DNA from: Thermomicrobiales bacterium
GTDB taxonomy: Bacteria > Chloroflexota > Chloroflexia > Thermomicrobiales > UBA6265
Length of the DNA stretch: 64,000 nt
Reading direction: 5' to 3'
Assembly: GCA_030447415.1 (NCBI GenBank)
Contig: JAUJOZ010000031.1
Coordinates: 1 to 64,000, forward strand
Part shown: piece after piece, positions 1 to 8,469 of the stretch
Numbering within the stretch: position 1 is the stretch's first letter
Layout: every line of letters begins with the position of its first letter
Notes under the pieces: model-generated
What the model was told of the DNA's origin: nothing
What the model saw: only the letters and a program-made list of their open reading frames with translations
Database searches by the model: none
Made by a program: the position numbers and the translations under genes

Positions 1-124
1 CCGACCGACGGCGGCGCAGCTCCCGACCACTCGCCGTGCGGTGGACTCATGATGCTGGGGAGTCATACGGGATCCGGGATGACCACGGAGCGCTTCCGTC
101 ACGGTCGTCGGTCCTCACCCCCGA

Positions 125-151
125 CCCCTCTCCCGGTGCGCGGGAGAGGGG
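125..151. repeat. 11-bp perfect hairpin, probable interspersed palindrome
   Basis: Arms CCCCTCTCCCG (125-135) and CGGGAGAGGGG (141-151) pair perfectly around a 5-nt loop. The sequence just before it (TCCTCACCCCCGA) belongs to a pattern I associate with interspersed palindromic repeats in high-GC genomes. There is no T-run, so it is a poor intrinsic terminator. The rest of 1-389 shows no convincing gene. Confidence 0.5.
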
Positions 152-389
152 AGCTCGTCCGGGTACGGCGGGGCGAACGCCAAGCGATCACCCGGAGACC
201 GTATTACCCCTAGGATCGCGGCACGTTGATCCCGCCACCCGCCGATTCGGTCAGCATCTGCCCCCGGAACGCACACCAAGGAACGAGTTGACAGCCTTCC
301 GGGCTGACACACCCCTCAACACACTCGTGACCAAGTTGTGACCAAGAGCCCGTGCCGGAGGGAGACAAAGCGCACAGCGACGGGGAAAT

Positions 390-1223
390 CTAATCGAGCT
401 TGAAGTACTTGAAGCTTTCCGCGTAGTCGCCGGCGCCTTCGTGCTTGGCGGCCGTTTCGCGGGCCCAGTCGCGAATCTCCGGCGCGAAGTCCCAGTCGCC
501 GATCTGGCTGACGTGGGCGCGCAGCGCGGCCAGCTTCGTTTCGAGGTGGGCGGTGATGTCGATCCAGACGTCCGGCTCCTTGGCGCCGGCCAGGTACACC
601 TCCCGCACTTTGTGCGGCTCCAGCCCGTCGGCCAGCAACTCCGGGAAGGTCATCCGGTCGCGGGCGGCGGGGTAGACCGCGTCGAGCGTCGCCTCGCCGG
701 CCGCGCGGTGGTCGGGGTGGTTGAGGTAGCTCTGGTCGACCCAGCGCACCGTCGGGTCCTGGCAGATCACGACATCGGGCTTGAGCCGGCGGATGACGCG
801 GACCAAATCCCGCCGCAGCGCCAGGTCCGGCACCAGCGTGCCGTCCGGGTGGCGAAGAAAGACGACGTCGTGCACCCCGAGGATGGCGCAGGCGTCGCGC
901 TGCTCGGTCTCGCGGGTGGCAGCGAGCCGCTCGGGCGTCATCGCCGGGTCGCTGCTCCCCTTGTCGCCGCTGGTGAGGAGGACGTAGACGACCTCGTGCC
1001 CTTCCGCCGTCCACCGCGCCACGGTCCCAGCGCAGTCGAACTCGGCGTCGTCCGGGTGGGCGATGACGACCGCGACCCGCTTCGGCCCGGTCGGTTCCGC
1101 CTCCGGCGCGGCCGCCTGGGCGGCGGTCACCATGGATTCAGCATCCACGGCCGCCGATGGTTGGCTGGCAAGGTTCTGCGCCTGGGCCGACTCGTCGGGG
1201 GTTGGGTCCACGGGTTCTGGCAT
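390..1223 (-). CDS. PIG-L / LmbE-family deacetylase
   Basis: A 277-residue zinc-dependent N-acetylglucosaminyl deacetylase-like protein. The diagnostic N-terminal motif AHPDDAEF appears at about residue 53, and HPDHRAAGEA, which supplies the third metal-ligand region, lies about 115 residues later. The family removes acetyl groups from GlcNAc-type substrates such as mycothiol, bacillithiol or lipid precursors; the substrate here cannot be told. The first ~45 residues are an Ala/Pro/acidic extension without a membrane segment. The ATG at 1223 is chosen because GAGAGGAG precedes it by about 9 nt on the minus strand; the frame stays open further upstream only as non-coding-looking sequence. It is divergent from the PH-domain genes. 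Confidence 0.85.
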   Translation of the reverse strand: MPEPVDPTPDESAQAQNLASQPSAAVDAESMVTAAQAAAPEAEPTGPKRVAVVIAHPDDAEFDCAGTVARWTAEGHEVVYVLLTSGDKGSSDPAMTPERLAATRETEQRDACAILGVHDVVFLRHPDGTLVPDLALRRDLVRVIRRLKPDVVICQDPTVRWVDQSYLNHPDHRAAGEATLDAVYPAARDRMTFPELLADGLEPHKVREVYLAGAKEPDVWIDITAHLETKLAALRAHVSQIGDWDFAPEIRDWARETAAKHEGAGDYAESFKYFKLD

Positions 1224-1424
1224 CGTTCGTTGGTCTCCTCTCGGCACGTGACATCGGCGACCCGACCGGACGGATCGCCGGCCGTTCGATTGTGCGCGAA
1301 GTCGCCCCCCTGGACAACGAACGGAGCGCTCGGGCCGGACGTACCGCTCGCACCCAGCCGCCAGGCTGTGCGACGATTCCCCCGCAACGACGTGATGACG
1401 CACTCCCGCCGAGGGAGGCCCGGC

Positions 1425-1910
1425 TTGGCCACACGCCCGCCACCCCGCGAACACCTCGATCCCCGCGCCCGCACGCTTTGGCGGCTGTCGGGAGCGCTGC
1501 AAACCCTGCCACTGGTGCTGCTCATCGTGGCCGCGGCCGGAGCGCTCGCCTGGTTCGACGTGATCCCGGCCCCGCTCGCGGCCGTGCCGGCGGTCGTTGC
1601 CGTGGCGCTGGCGGCCATCGCCGTCGCGCTCGTCCCCGATTTCCTGTGGCGCCAGTGGCGCTACGAGATCGGGGAGGCGGAGGTCGATCTCCAACACGGG
1701 TGGGTGACCGTCACCCGGACCATGGTCCCGATGGCCCGCATCCAGCACGTCGACACCCGGCGCGGGCCGCTGCAGCGCCGCCTCGGCCTGGCGAGCGTCG
1801 TCCTCTATACCGCCGCCGGGGCCAGCGAGATCCCAGCCCTGGCCGACGATGTTGCCGACGGGGCGCGTGACCGCATCGCCGCCCTCGCCAACGCCTATGA
1901 CGACTTATGA
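1425..1910 (+). CDS. Small bacterial PH-domain (bPH2, YdbS-like) membrane protein
   Basis: About 161 residues. Two hydrophobic segments (TLPLVLLIVAAAGALAW and the Ala/Val-rich stretch after it) are followed by a bPH2 domain with the typical GWVTVTRTMVPMARIQHVDT and RRGPLQRRLGLASVVLYTA signature. Proteins of this DUF304 family pair with a larger multi-PH partner, and such a gene follows directly. The start is a TTG at 1425 because GAGGGAGG at 1411-1418 lies 6 nt upstream; an in-frame ATG at 1395 would add ten residues but has no SD. The role is unknown; family members are membrane-anchored. Confidence 0.75.
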   Translation: MATRPPPREHLDPRARTLWRLSGALQTLPLVLLIVAAAGALAWFDVIPAPLAAVPAVVAVALAAIAVALVPDFLWRQWRYEIGEAEVDLQHGWVTVTRTMVPMARIQHVDTRRGPLQRRLGLASVVLYTAAGASEIPALADDVADGARDRIAALANAYDDL

Positions 1911-1989
1911 GGGGGCGGGCTGCGGGGTGTTGGGGACGAGGGGTGAGCGCCGGGGTGGACCGAGTCTCATCTCTGGGGACCGCTAGCTG

Positions 1990-2637
1990 ATGGCGGATCG
2001 CACGCCCGGCGCTGGACAGGCGGCCGTCGAGCCGGCGGCCCCGCCCGAGCCGGTGAATCCGCCTGCGGCGCCGGTGGCCGGGACGGCGGCGCCGTCTCTG
2101 CCACCCCGACGGCAGCACCCATCGTGGATCGTGCTCGGCGCGATCCCGGCGCTGCGGGCCGTTGCCGTGCCGCTGCTGCTCATTCTCTTCACCGGCGGGG
2201 GCGACGGAGAGATCTGGCTCCTGGCCGCCGGTGGCGGGCTGGCGCTGGCTGGGGTCGTCGCCCGCGCGGTGGTGTGGTGGCAGTTCCGCTACGAGGTCAC
2301 CAGCGGCGAGCTGCGGGTCCGCTCCGGCATGCTGGCACGACGGGAGCGTTACATCCCGCTGGAGAGGATCCAGGCGGTCGACGTCAGCGAGACGCCCCTC
2401 CAGCGGGTCTTCGGCGTGGTCGGCGTCAAGGTGGAGACCGCGGCCGGGGGCGCCGCGCAAAGCGACGTCGTGCTTCAAGCCGTGACGCGGCGCGAGGCCG
2501 ATCTCCTGCGGGATCGAGGACCCCGGGGGTCGACGTCAGCGAGACGCCCCACCCGCGGGTCTGCGGCGTGGTCGGCGTCACGGTGGAGACCGCGGCCGGG
2601 GGCGCCGCGCAACGCGACGTCGTGCTTCAAGCCGTGA
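1990..2637 (+). CDS. Large bPH2 membrane protein, part 1 (N-terminus, frame broken by duplication)
   Basis: This part encodes a Pro/Ala-rich N-terminus, two hydrophobic segments (from about residues 45 and 75) and the first bPH2 domain (RYIPLERIQAVDVSETPLQRVFGVVG). The coding sense is lost after about 2516, where a near-repeat of the preceding 141 bp begins in another frame; the residues from there to the stop at 2637 are out-of-frame. Deleting exactly one 152-bp unit would join this part to the ORF ending at 3917 and give a single 591-codon gene, a normal length for a three-domain YdbT-like protein. So this is one gene interrupted by a tandem duplication, not two genes. Confidence 0.75.
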   Translation: MADRTPGAGQAAVEPAAPPEPVNPPAAPVAGTAAPSLPPRRQHPSWIVLGAIPALRAVAVPLLLILFTGGGDGEIWLLAAGGGLALAGVVARAVVWWQFRYEVTSGELRVRSGMLARRERYIPLERIQAVDVSETPLQRVFGVVGVKVETAAGGAAQSDVVLQAVTRREADLLRDRGPRGSTSARRPTRGSAAWSASRWRPRPGAPRNATSCFKP

Positions 2638-2668
2638 CGCGGCGCGAGGCCGATCTCCTGCGGGATCG
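2376..2668. repeat. Diverged tandem duplication, 141-bp copies at 152-bp period
   Basis: Copy 1 (2376-2516) and copy 2 (2528-2668) are identical except for about five substitutions, four of them A/T to C/G. They are separated by 11 bp. The period, 152, is not a multiple of three, so the duplication shifts frame inside the bPH2 gene. Copy 1 reads as the family consensus (TPLQRVFGVVGVKVET). Copy 2 reads TPHPRVCGVVGVTVET in the shifted frame, so copy 2 looks like the degenerate one. Confidence 0.9.
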
Positions 2669-3917
2669 CCTCGCCGCCCGTCGTCCCGACGCGGCCACCA
2701 TCCCGGTGCCCGAAACGGCCGCGGGCCAGGATCATCCGCCGGCTCCGCGCGCCGGCGGTGGAGCACTGATCCGCGCCCTCTCGCCGGCCGAACTGCTCGT
2801 CGCGGGGGCCACCTCCGGGCGGGTGGGACCGGCCCTAGCCGTCATCTTCGGTACCTACCAACTCGTCGACGACGTGGTGCCGGACTGGTTCTGGGAGCGC
2901 GTGGCGATGAGCGCCCCCGGGTTCTCGCTGCGGAGGCTGTTCACCTTGGTCATCATCGTCGGCGTCGGCGCGTGGCTGCTGGCGGTGATCAGCACCGTCC
3001 TTACCTACGGGGGCTTCGAGCTGCGCCGGGACGAGGACCGGCTCCAGGTCAGCTACGGGCTCCTCGACCGTCGCCGGAGCACGATCCCGGTGGCGCGCAT
3101 CCAGGCGGTGACGGTGACGGAGGGTCTGCTTCGCCAGCCGCTCGGACTGGCGGCGCTGCGGGTCGAGAGCGCGGGCTACGGCAAGGACACCGCCGAGTCG
3201 GGCGTGCTCTTCCCGCTCCTGCCGCGCGCGGCGGTCCCCGATCTCCTCGCCCGCGCCTGCCCGGACTTCGCCGCCGACCTCGGGGGTACGACGCTGGCGC
3301 CGGTCCCGGCGCGGGCGCGCCGACGCTACCTCCTCGGCAACGGGGCGACCAAGCTCGTCTGGCTCGCGATCGTCCTCACGGCCGCGGCCGCGGCGGCCCC
3401 GGTCGCCCCATGGTGGTGGGGACTGGCTCCGCTGCCGCTCGTGCCGGTGGCGGCGCTCTACGGCCTCTGCTGCTTCCGGGACACCGGTTGGGCGCTGGAC
3501 GACGCCGACCGCTTCGTGGTGCGCGCCCGGGCGATCGCCCGGGCGACGACCGTCATCCCCCGCCGCCGCCTCCAGCGCCGCGAGGTGAAGCGCGGCCCCC
3601 TCCAGCGACGCACCCGCCTCGCGACCCTGCAAGCGGCGGTGGCCTCCGGCGGTGGCGGCGGCCAGGTCACCCTCGCCCACCTGGACGAGGAAACGGCCTT
3701 CGCCCTCGTTACCCGCCTCGGCCCGGGCGGGCGTCCCAAGGCCGGAGGCGGCGCACGGGAGCCAGAGGCACGGGGGGATAGTGCCGTCGCGGCGCCCGCT
3801 GACGAAGGGGCAACCCGGCGCCCCCCCGAGATGCCGTCAACCCCGTCGCGATCGCAGCCTTCCGGTATTGACGAGGCGGCGGTAAGCGGCGCTCAAGCCG
3901 TCTCCACGGACTCCTGA
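2529..3917 (+). CDS. Large bPH2 membrane protein, part 2 (central and C-terminal bPH2 domains)
   Basis: Continuation of the gene starting at 1990, in the frame downstream of the duplication. It holds hydrophobic segments near FTLVIIVGVGAWLLAVIS and LVWLAIVLTAAAAAAPVAPWW, a second bPH2 domain (RSTIPVARIQAVTVTEGLLR) and a third (TTVIPRRRLQRREVKRGPLQ), then a Pro/Ser-rich tail. The coding pattern is intact. No obvious own start is present: GTG codons at 2823 and other sites lack an SD, so expression as a separate protein is doubtful. The stop faces the convergent copC-copD gene 15 bp away. Confidence 0.7.
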   Translation, partial: VDVSETPHPRVCGVVGVTVETAAGGAAQRDVVLQAVTRREADLLRDRLAARRPDAATIPVPETAAGQDHPPAPRAGGGALIRALSPAELLVAGATSGRVGPALAVIFGTYQLVDDVVPDWFWERVAMSAPGFSLRRLFTLVIIVGVGAWLLAVISTVLTYGGFELRRDEDRLQVSYGLLDRRRSTIPVARIQAVTVTEGLLRQPLGLAALRVESAGYGKDTAESGVLFPLLPRAAVPDLLARACPDFAADLGGTTLAPVPARARRRYLLGNGATKLVWLAIVLTAAAAAAPVAPWWWGLAPLPLVPVAALYGLCCFRDTGWALDDADRFVVRARAIARATTVIPRRRLQRREVKRGPLQRRTRLATLQAAVASGGGGGQVTLAHLDEETAFALVTRLGPGGRPKAGGGAREPEARGDSAVAAPADEGATRRPPEMPSTPSRSQPSGIDEAAVSGAQAVSTDS

Positions 3918-3932
3918 CCCCTGACGACCGAC

Positions 3933-6857
3933 TCACGTCCGCACCTCGTCCACCAGCCAGCGGTCGCCGGCCCTGGCGAGGACGAAGACGTTCGTCTCGG
4001 TCCGGGCCGAGCCCGCGGCGACGCCCGCCGGGGGCGACCCGCCGGTCGGGGCGGGGCCGTGCGTATGGCCGCCGGCGGTGGCGGCAACGACGCGGGCGAC
4101 AGCACGCCCGTCGGGCAGGAGGCGCACGTCCTCGATGGCGACGATCGCCACCCACTCGGCCGGTTGCGCCGGCACGGGTTGGGTCGCGACCCGATCGGCG
4201 AAACCCGGCGGTGTCCGGACGAAGGTCGGCCGCAGATGGGTATCGGTGTAGAGGGCGAGCCGGCGCAGGGTGTCCCGGGCGTTGGTGCAGGCGACCAGCT
4301 CGCGCACCGTGGCCGTCACCCCGGCGATCGTTTCGGCGTCGGCCGGCTCGCCCGCTCCTGGGTCAAGCGGCGTCGGGGTGGGACGCGGCGCCGTGCTCGG
4401 TGCGACGGACCCGTCGGCCGAGGGCGTCCCGCCCAGTGCCAGGAGCGACGCCGGTGACCGGGGCGCCACCCGGCACTCGTCCGGGCCGGGCGCGGTCTGC
4501 GCCGCGCCGGCGCGATCCGGCAGGGCGCGGAGGTAGGCGACGAGGTCGCGGACCTCGGCCTCGCCCAGCCGGTCGCCGAAGGCGGGCATGCTGCTGCCCG
4601 GGATACCGTTTGCGATCCAGAAAGCGACGTCCTCATCCCGGTGGAAGCGCGCGTGGTACGAGGCGAGGTCGGCCGGCGGCGGGTTGAGCCCCGCGGCGGC
4701 CGGTCCGTCGCCGCGCCCCCGTGCCCCATGGCACGCCACGCAGTTTGCGGCGAAGAGGGCCTCGCCCCGCGCGACCGCCGCGCCGTCAACCGCGCCAGCG
4801 GGAGCCGGTGCATCGGCGGAGGCCGACGAGGAACCGACCCGCGCCTGCAACAGCAGCAGCACCCCGAGCGCGAACGCGACGGCCGCCAGGCCGGCGCTCT
4901 CCTTGCGGAGCGGCGCTCGCCCCGCCTGCCAGGCGAGTCCTAGGCCGGCGACCCCAGCCACGAGGAGGAGGAGCCCGGCGATTCCGGACGGGCCGAAGCG
5001 CCAGGCCGGTCCCGGGAGGCGGGCCGCGGACGGCGCCGTGTCGATCGATTGGGTCACGGTGGCGGTCCAGTCGGTCGTCCCCGGTCGGCGGACGATGACC
5101 TGAATTGTCCAGTCACCGGCGATGCTGAGCTCGCTGCCGTGCGCCTCGAAGGCGCCGCCGCTCACCGGAGTCAGCGCGATCTGCTTCTGCCCCGTCTCCC
5201 GGCTCGGCAGCTCCAGCCGGAGCAGCGCCTCCGTGCCGGCCGTTCCGGCGGCGCCCGCCGTGTGCGCCGCGTGGCCGCTGCCGAGTTCCAGTCGGTAATG
5301 GTTGGGCCCGGTTGCTCCCGGGGTCAGGTAGAGCGTCGCCTGCTGGCCCTCGGCCTTGAGGTCAATCGCCAGGCGACCGGCCGCCTGCGCCAGCTCATCG
5401 CGCGCCGGCGCCTGACCGATGAGGCGGCCGACGACGAGCAGGACGAGGACGACGAGCACCACCTCGGCGGCGACCGTCCCCGCAAACCGCCGGCTCCACC
5501 GGTTCGTCGCCCGCGCGCCGTCCGGCCGGCGCACGCGACGGGTGATGACGAGCAGGTTGAACGCGCCGAGGACCAGCAGCGGCACGAGCAGGCCGACCTT
5601 GAGCGCCAGCGATCGCCCGTAGGCGGTATCCCGTAGCGCGTCGAGGTTGCCGACCTGGAGCCAGGCGCTGTAGAGACCGGTGAACCCCAGGATCGCCCAG
5701 GCGACGAGTGCCAGGAGCGAGAAGCGCGGCAGCGCCCGCGCCAGCACCTGACGCCGTTCGGCCGGCGTCAGCTGGGGCAGCATCGGCACGAGGGCCCCAA
5801 GTAGCACGAAGAGGCCGCCGACCCAGAGCGAGGCCGCCAGGAGGTGGAGGACGTCGAAGGCGACGGCCGTGGCGCGGCCGGCCGACTGGGCCGACGCGTG
5901 GGCATTCAGACTGAAGGGGAGCGGCAGGAGGGCCGTCAGCCCCAGCGTCGTCGCCGTCGTTCGCGTATGGCGCCACGGCCGCCACCAGGTGCACCCCGCC
6001 AGCGCGGCGGCGTAGAGGAGGAACAACCCGACCCGGAGCAGCCAGAGCGACCCATAGCGGGTCTCGCCGAGGGTCGTCGCCAGGCCCGCGACCAACCCGT
6101 CCGAACCGGCGATCGCGGCCGCCTGGACGAGCAGCGCGAATACACTACCCACCACTGCCAGTCCGATGGCGCCTGTCGCCAGGCGGCGGACGCGGCGAGC
6201 AAGGACCGGCCCCACCCGCCAGGCGGGCGAGATCGCCGGGCGCAGGACCAGGAGCCAGGTCGGCCAGACGCCGACCACGGCCGCCAGGCCAAGGAGCGCC
6301 AACCACCGGGACAGCGCGCGGAGCCAGTCGGGGGGGCCGGTCCCGGTGGTGGTGACGGCGGGGGGCATCACCACCCGGACGTCAGTCTGGCTGCCGACGG
6401 TGAAGGCGACGTAGTTCTGGGCGGTGTGCCCGTCCGCCTCCGAGAGTGTCCGCCACAGGACCGAGTAGGTTCCGTTCGGTAGGTTCGGCGGCAGGTCGAC
6501 GACCATCGTGAAGCGGTCGCCGCCCGCGCGGCTGGTGGCGCCGGGCACGGCGTTGCCGGTTTGGTCGAAGAGCTCAGCGCGGCTGTAGGAGCGCTCCAGC
6601 GGCTCGGTGAAGCGGAGGGTGATCCGGGCCAGCGCCGTGGGGAGCACCGCGTTGGCCGCCGGGTCACTCGTTTCCAGGGCCGCGTGTGCCGCCGCCGGGC
6701 GCACGTTCCGCGCCAGCAGGGCAAGCCCGATGAGGAGGGCGAGGAGCAGCGACGCCGACCCACTCCGGCACCGGATCGGTCCCGGAGCAGAACGGGGGAA
6801 GACGGTCGTGCAGTGAACGGGGAATGGCGAAGATCCCATGGTCACGTGTCGTTTCAT
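3933..6857 (-). CDS. CopC-CopD-YtkA-cytochrome c-NTF2 fusion protein
   Basis: A 974-residue exported membrane protein with five recognisable modules. A signal peptide ends in PAAA before His58, so the mature protein starts with His as in CopC. The CopC beta-barrel (58-155) keeps the Asp-Gly-His pair (D142, H144) that with the N-terminal His binds Cu(II). A CopD-type multi-helix membrane domain follows (about 175-450), then a YtkA/FixH-like beta domain (about 480-600) and two hydrophobic segments. Next is a class I cytochrome c with CVACH near residue 705 and the axial Met in SSMPAF near 756. Last is an NTF2-like domain (about 850-974). Inferred role: periplasmic copper capture and uptake coupled to a heme redox module. 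ATG at 6857 was preferred; ATG 6839 is also possible, and neither has a strong SD. Confidence 0.85.
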   Translation of the reverse strand: MKRHVTMGSSPFPVHCTTVFPRSAPGPIRCRSGSASLLLALLIGLALLARNVRPAAAHAALETSDPAANAVLPTALARITLRFTEPLERSYSRAELFDQTGNAVPGATSRAGGDRFTMVVDLPPNLPNGTYSVLWRTLSEADGHTAQNYVAFTVGSQTDVRVVMPPAVTTTGTGPPDWLRALSRWLALLGLAAVVGVWPTWLLVLRPAISPAWRVGPVLARRVRRLATGAIGLAVVGSVFALLVQAAAIAGSDGLVAGLATTLGETRYGSLWLLRVGLFLLYAAALAGCTWWRPWRHTRTTATTLGLTALLPLPFSLNAHASAQSAGRATAVAFDVLHLLAASLWVGGLFVLLGALVPMLPQLTPAERRQVLARALPRFSLLALVAWAILGFTGLYSAWLQVGNLDALRDTAYGRSLALKVGLLVPLLVLGAFNLLVITRRVRRPDGARATNRWSRRFAGTVAAEVVLVVLVLLVVGRLIGQAPARDELAQAAGRLAIDLKAEGQQATLYLTPGATGPNHYRLELGSGHAAHTAGAAGTAGTEALLRLELPSRETGQKQIALTPVSGGAFEAHGSELSIAGDWTIQVIVRRPGTTDWTATVTQSIDTAPSAARLPGPAWRFGPSGIAGLLLLVAGVAGLGLAWQAGRAPLRKESAGLAAVAFALGVLLLLQARVGSSSASADAPAPAGAVDGAAVARGEALFAANCVACHGARGRGDGPAAAGLNPPPADLASYHARFHRDEDVAFWIANGIPGSSMPAFGDRLGEAEVRDLVAYLRALPDRAGAAQTAPGPDECRVAPRSPASLLALGGTPSADGSVAPSTAPRPTPTPLDPGAGEPADAETIAGVTATVRELVACTNARDTLRRLALYTDTHLRPTFVRTPPGFADRVATQPVPAQPAEWVAIVAIEDVRLLPDGRAVARVVAATAGGHTHGPAPTGGSPPAGVAAGSARTETNVFVLARAGDRWLVDEVRT

Positions 6858-6927
6858 CGAGGTTCGGGACGGAGCCACCGGCCACCGCGTGCGCACCGAT
6901 AACCCACGGCGCGGGACCATCGCGCGC

Positions 6928-7465
6928 CTACGGGCGAGCGGCGGCCGGTGCCGGCGGCGCCCCGGCGGCTCGCCGGGTCACCGCTCGGCGAATCAGCCAG
7001 AGGGCGACCGCGCCGACGACCGACAGGCCAGCGAGCAGACGCGTCGGGCCGCCGGACAGGTCGCCCGTGGAAGGTGTAACCGCCGGGTGTGCTCGGGAAG
7101 AAGTAGGAGGTGTAGTGGCCGGGATCGCCGAAGGCGGGCAGCAGCGGCAGCGGCATCCGCTGGTCGCCGAACATCACTTCCGCCTGAAGCGTGCCGATCA
7201 GCCCCTCCACGGGCGTCCCCGCGTCCTCAGTCGCCGCACCGGCGGTCGGGGCGCCCCCTGCGGCGGCCGGACGCACCACGCGCAGGCTGAGGCCGTTCTT
7301 CTCGCCGACAAAGGCCGGTTCGTCCAGGAAGCCAACGGTTAACTCGTACTGGCCGCCGGCGACCTCGCGGTGCTCGTGCGCCGCGGCGGTCAGTGGGAGG
7401 AGCACGGCGAGCAAGACCGCCGCGCCGCAACCCGCGGCGCCGCATACGATGCGCATCGGTCGCAT
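6928..7465 (-). CDS. YtkA-like exported protein with C-terminal membrane anchor, frame-broken
   Basis: Starts at ATG 7465 with GGAGGG about 6 nt upstream. A signal peptide ending TAAAHEHRE is followed by a beta-rich YtkA-like domain (YELTVGFLDEPAFVGEKNGL, later YFFPSTPGGYTFH). At the CCC run 7064-7066 the frame changes: the original frame continues as Arg/Pro-rich shadow sequence to a stop at 6854, while the other frame gives GGPTRLLAGLSVVGAVALWL, a clear transmembrane anchor, ending at 6930. One extra base would explain it (about 178 residues if corrected). It sits directly upstream of the copC-copD fusion, and a shared role in copper handling is inferred. Confidence 0.65.
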
Positions 7466-7518
7466 GGAAATCCCTCCACCCCGCCACAACGCTCGTGGCG
7501 GTTCGGTGTCGTCGCGCC

Positions 7519-7977
7519 TTAGCTGCAAGCGGTCGCGATCCGAGGGGGAGGAGGATCTGGTCGCAGGAGGAGGCCCGCCCAGCGACGTGCCAGACCGACG
7601 ACCCGGGGCAGGGCCGCCGCGACGAGCAACCCGACGAGTGCCATGACGGCGGCGACGGCCGCGGCCCGATCGAGGGCCGGGGCGACCTCGGAGAGGAGCG
7701 GGACGTCCGGCGGGGCCGTGGCCCAAACCGCGTCGGTCCCCGCGACGCCACCATGATCACCGCGAATGAGCGTCGTGGCGGCGTCTCCGCCCTCGTCATG
7801 GCGGTGCGGCACGGTCCCGGGCGTGAAGTCCGCCCACAGCTGGAAGGCGGCGTGGGGGTGGGGGTGGTGGGCACCGACTCGGTACTCGACCGGCATCATC
7901 AGCAGCCCGAGCACCGCGACGGCGCCGAGCACGGAGCCGAATCCCCGATGGCTGACGGTCGGGAAGAAACGTCGCAC
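7519..7977 (-). CDS. His-rich two-helix membrane protein
   Basis: About 152 residues from a GTG at 7977; the start is uncertain because the GAGGGG upstream is only about 3 nt away. Helix 1 (FGSVLGAVAVLGLLMMPVEY) is followed by a His-rich loop (AHHPHPHAAF, later PHRHDEGG). Helix 2 is AAVAAVMALVGLLVAAALP. No family recognised. The His-rich extracytoplasmic loop and the position between the copper genes and the metal sensor suggest metal binding; this is inference. Confidence 0.55.
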   Translation of the reverse strand: MRRFFPTVSHRGFGSVLGAVAVLGLLMMPVEYRVGAHHPHPHAAFQLWADFTPGTVPHRHDEGGDAATTLIRGDHGGVAGTDAVWATAPPDVPLLSEVAPALDRAAAVAAVMALVGLLVAAALPRVVGLARRWAGLLLRPDPPPPRIATACS

Positions 7978-8048
7978 GGGCCCCTCGGCGTCGTTCGCGC
8001 CGGTCGTGTCTCCGCGGTCGCGTGTCCGTGAATGGTAGCACGCCCCGG

Positions 8049-8096
8049 TTGACAACCGGCGATCAATGCAGCAACGTATGCCTATCTGCTTATACG
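8049..8096 (+). promoter_or_regulatory. Putative promoter/operator of the metal-sensor operon
   Basis: A consensus -35 TTGACA lies at 8049-8054. An inverted repeat CGTAT (8075-8079) / ATACG (8092-8096) with 12-nt spacing lies where the -10 and the start of transcription would be, ending 16 bp before the sensor ATG. ArsR/CmtR-type repressors bind such dyads overlapping their own promoters. A good -10 hexamer is not obvious (AACGTA is the best at 18-nt spacing). Confidence 0.45.
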
Positions 8097-8112
8097 AGAT
8101 ACGGAGACCATC

Positions 8113-8469
8113 ATGGCGGTAATCCAGGATCTGTCCCTTACCCTCAAGGCCAAGCTCTTTCGCGGCCTGGCCGATCCCTCCCGCCTCGCGATCCTGGAGG
8201 CCCTTCGCGACGGCGAACGAACCGTCACCGAGCTGGTGGAGGCGACCGGCCTTTCCCAACCGAATGTGTCAGGCCACCTGGCCTGCCTCAAAGACTGCGG
8301 GCTGGTCGTCGGCCGCCAAGCAGGGCGCTTCGTCTCCTACGCCGTCGCCGACCCGCGGATGGAGGAGGTCATGCGCGCCGCCGAGGGGATCCTCGCCGAC
8401 GTGGCGGCGCAGGTCTACGTCTGCACGCGGCAGGATCGGGCAGGAGGAGCCGATGACCTCGGCGGCTGA
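8113..8469 (+). CDS. ArsR/SmtB-family metal-sensing repressor, CmtR-like
   Basis: 118 residues. A winged helix-turn-helix (LADPSRLAILEALRDG, then VTELVEATGLSQPNVSGHL) carries Cys58 and Cys62 in HLACLKDCGLV, and a third Cys104 near the C-terminus (VYVCTRQ). This matches the Cys57/Cys61/Cys102 set of mycobacterial CmtR, a Cd(II)/Pb(II) sensor, far better than the arsenic or zinc sensors. CGGAGA lies 6 nt before the ATG. Its end overlaps the start of the P1B ATPase gene by 17 bp, so the two are co-translated. Expected role: derepression of the pump when metal binds. Confidence 0.85.
   Translation: MAVIQDLSLTLKAKLFRGLADPSRLAILEALRDGERTVTELVEATGLSQPNVSGHLACLKDCGLVVGRQAGRFVSYAVADPRMEEVMRAAEGILADVAAQVYVCTRQDRAGGADDLGG

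Noticed and set aside
6854..6857. ATGA overlap between the YtkA-like ORF and the copC-copD gene as proof of the long YtkA frame
   Set aside because: The last ~70 residues of that frame are Arg/Pro shadow sequence, while the alternative frame encodes a clear membrane anchor; the overlap is probably coincidental.
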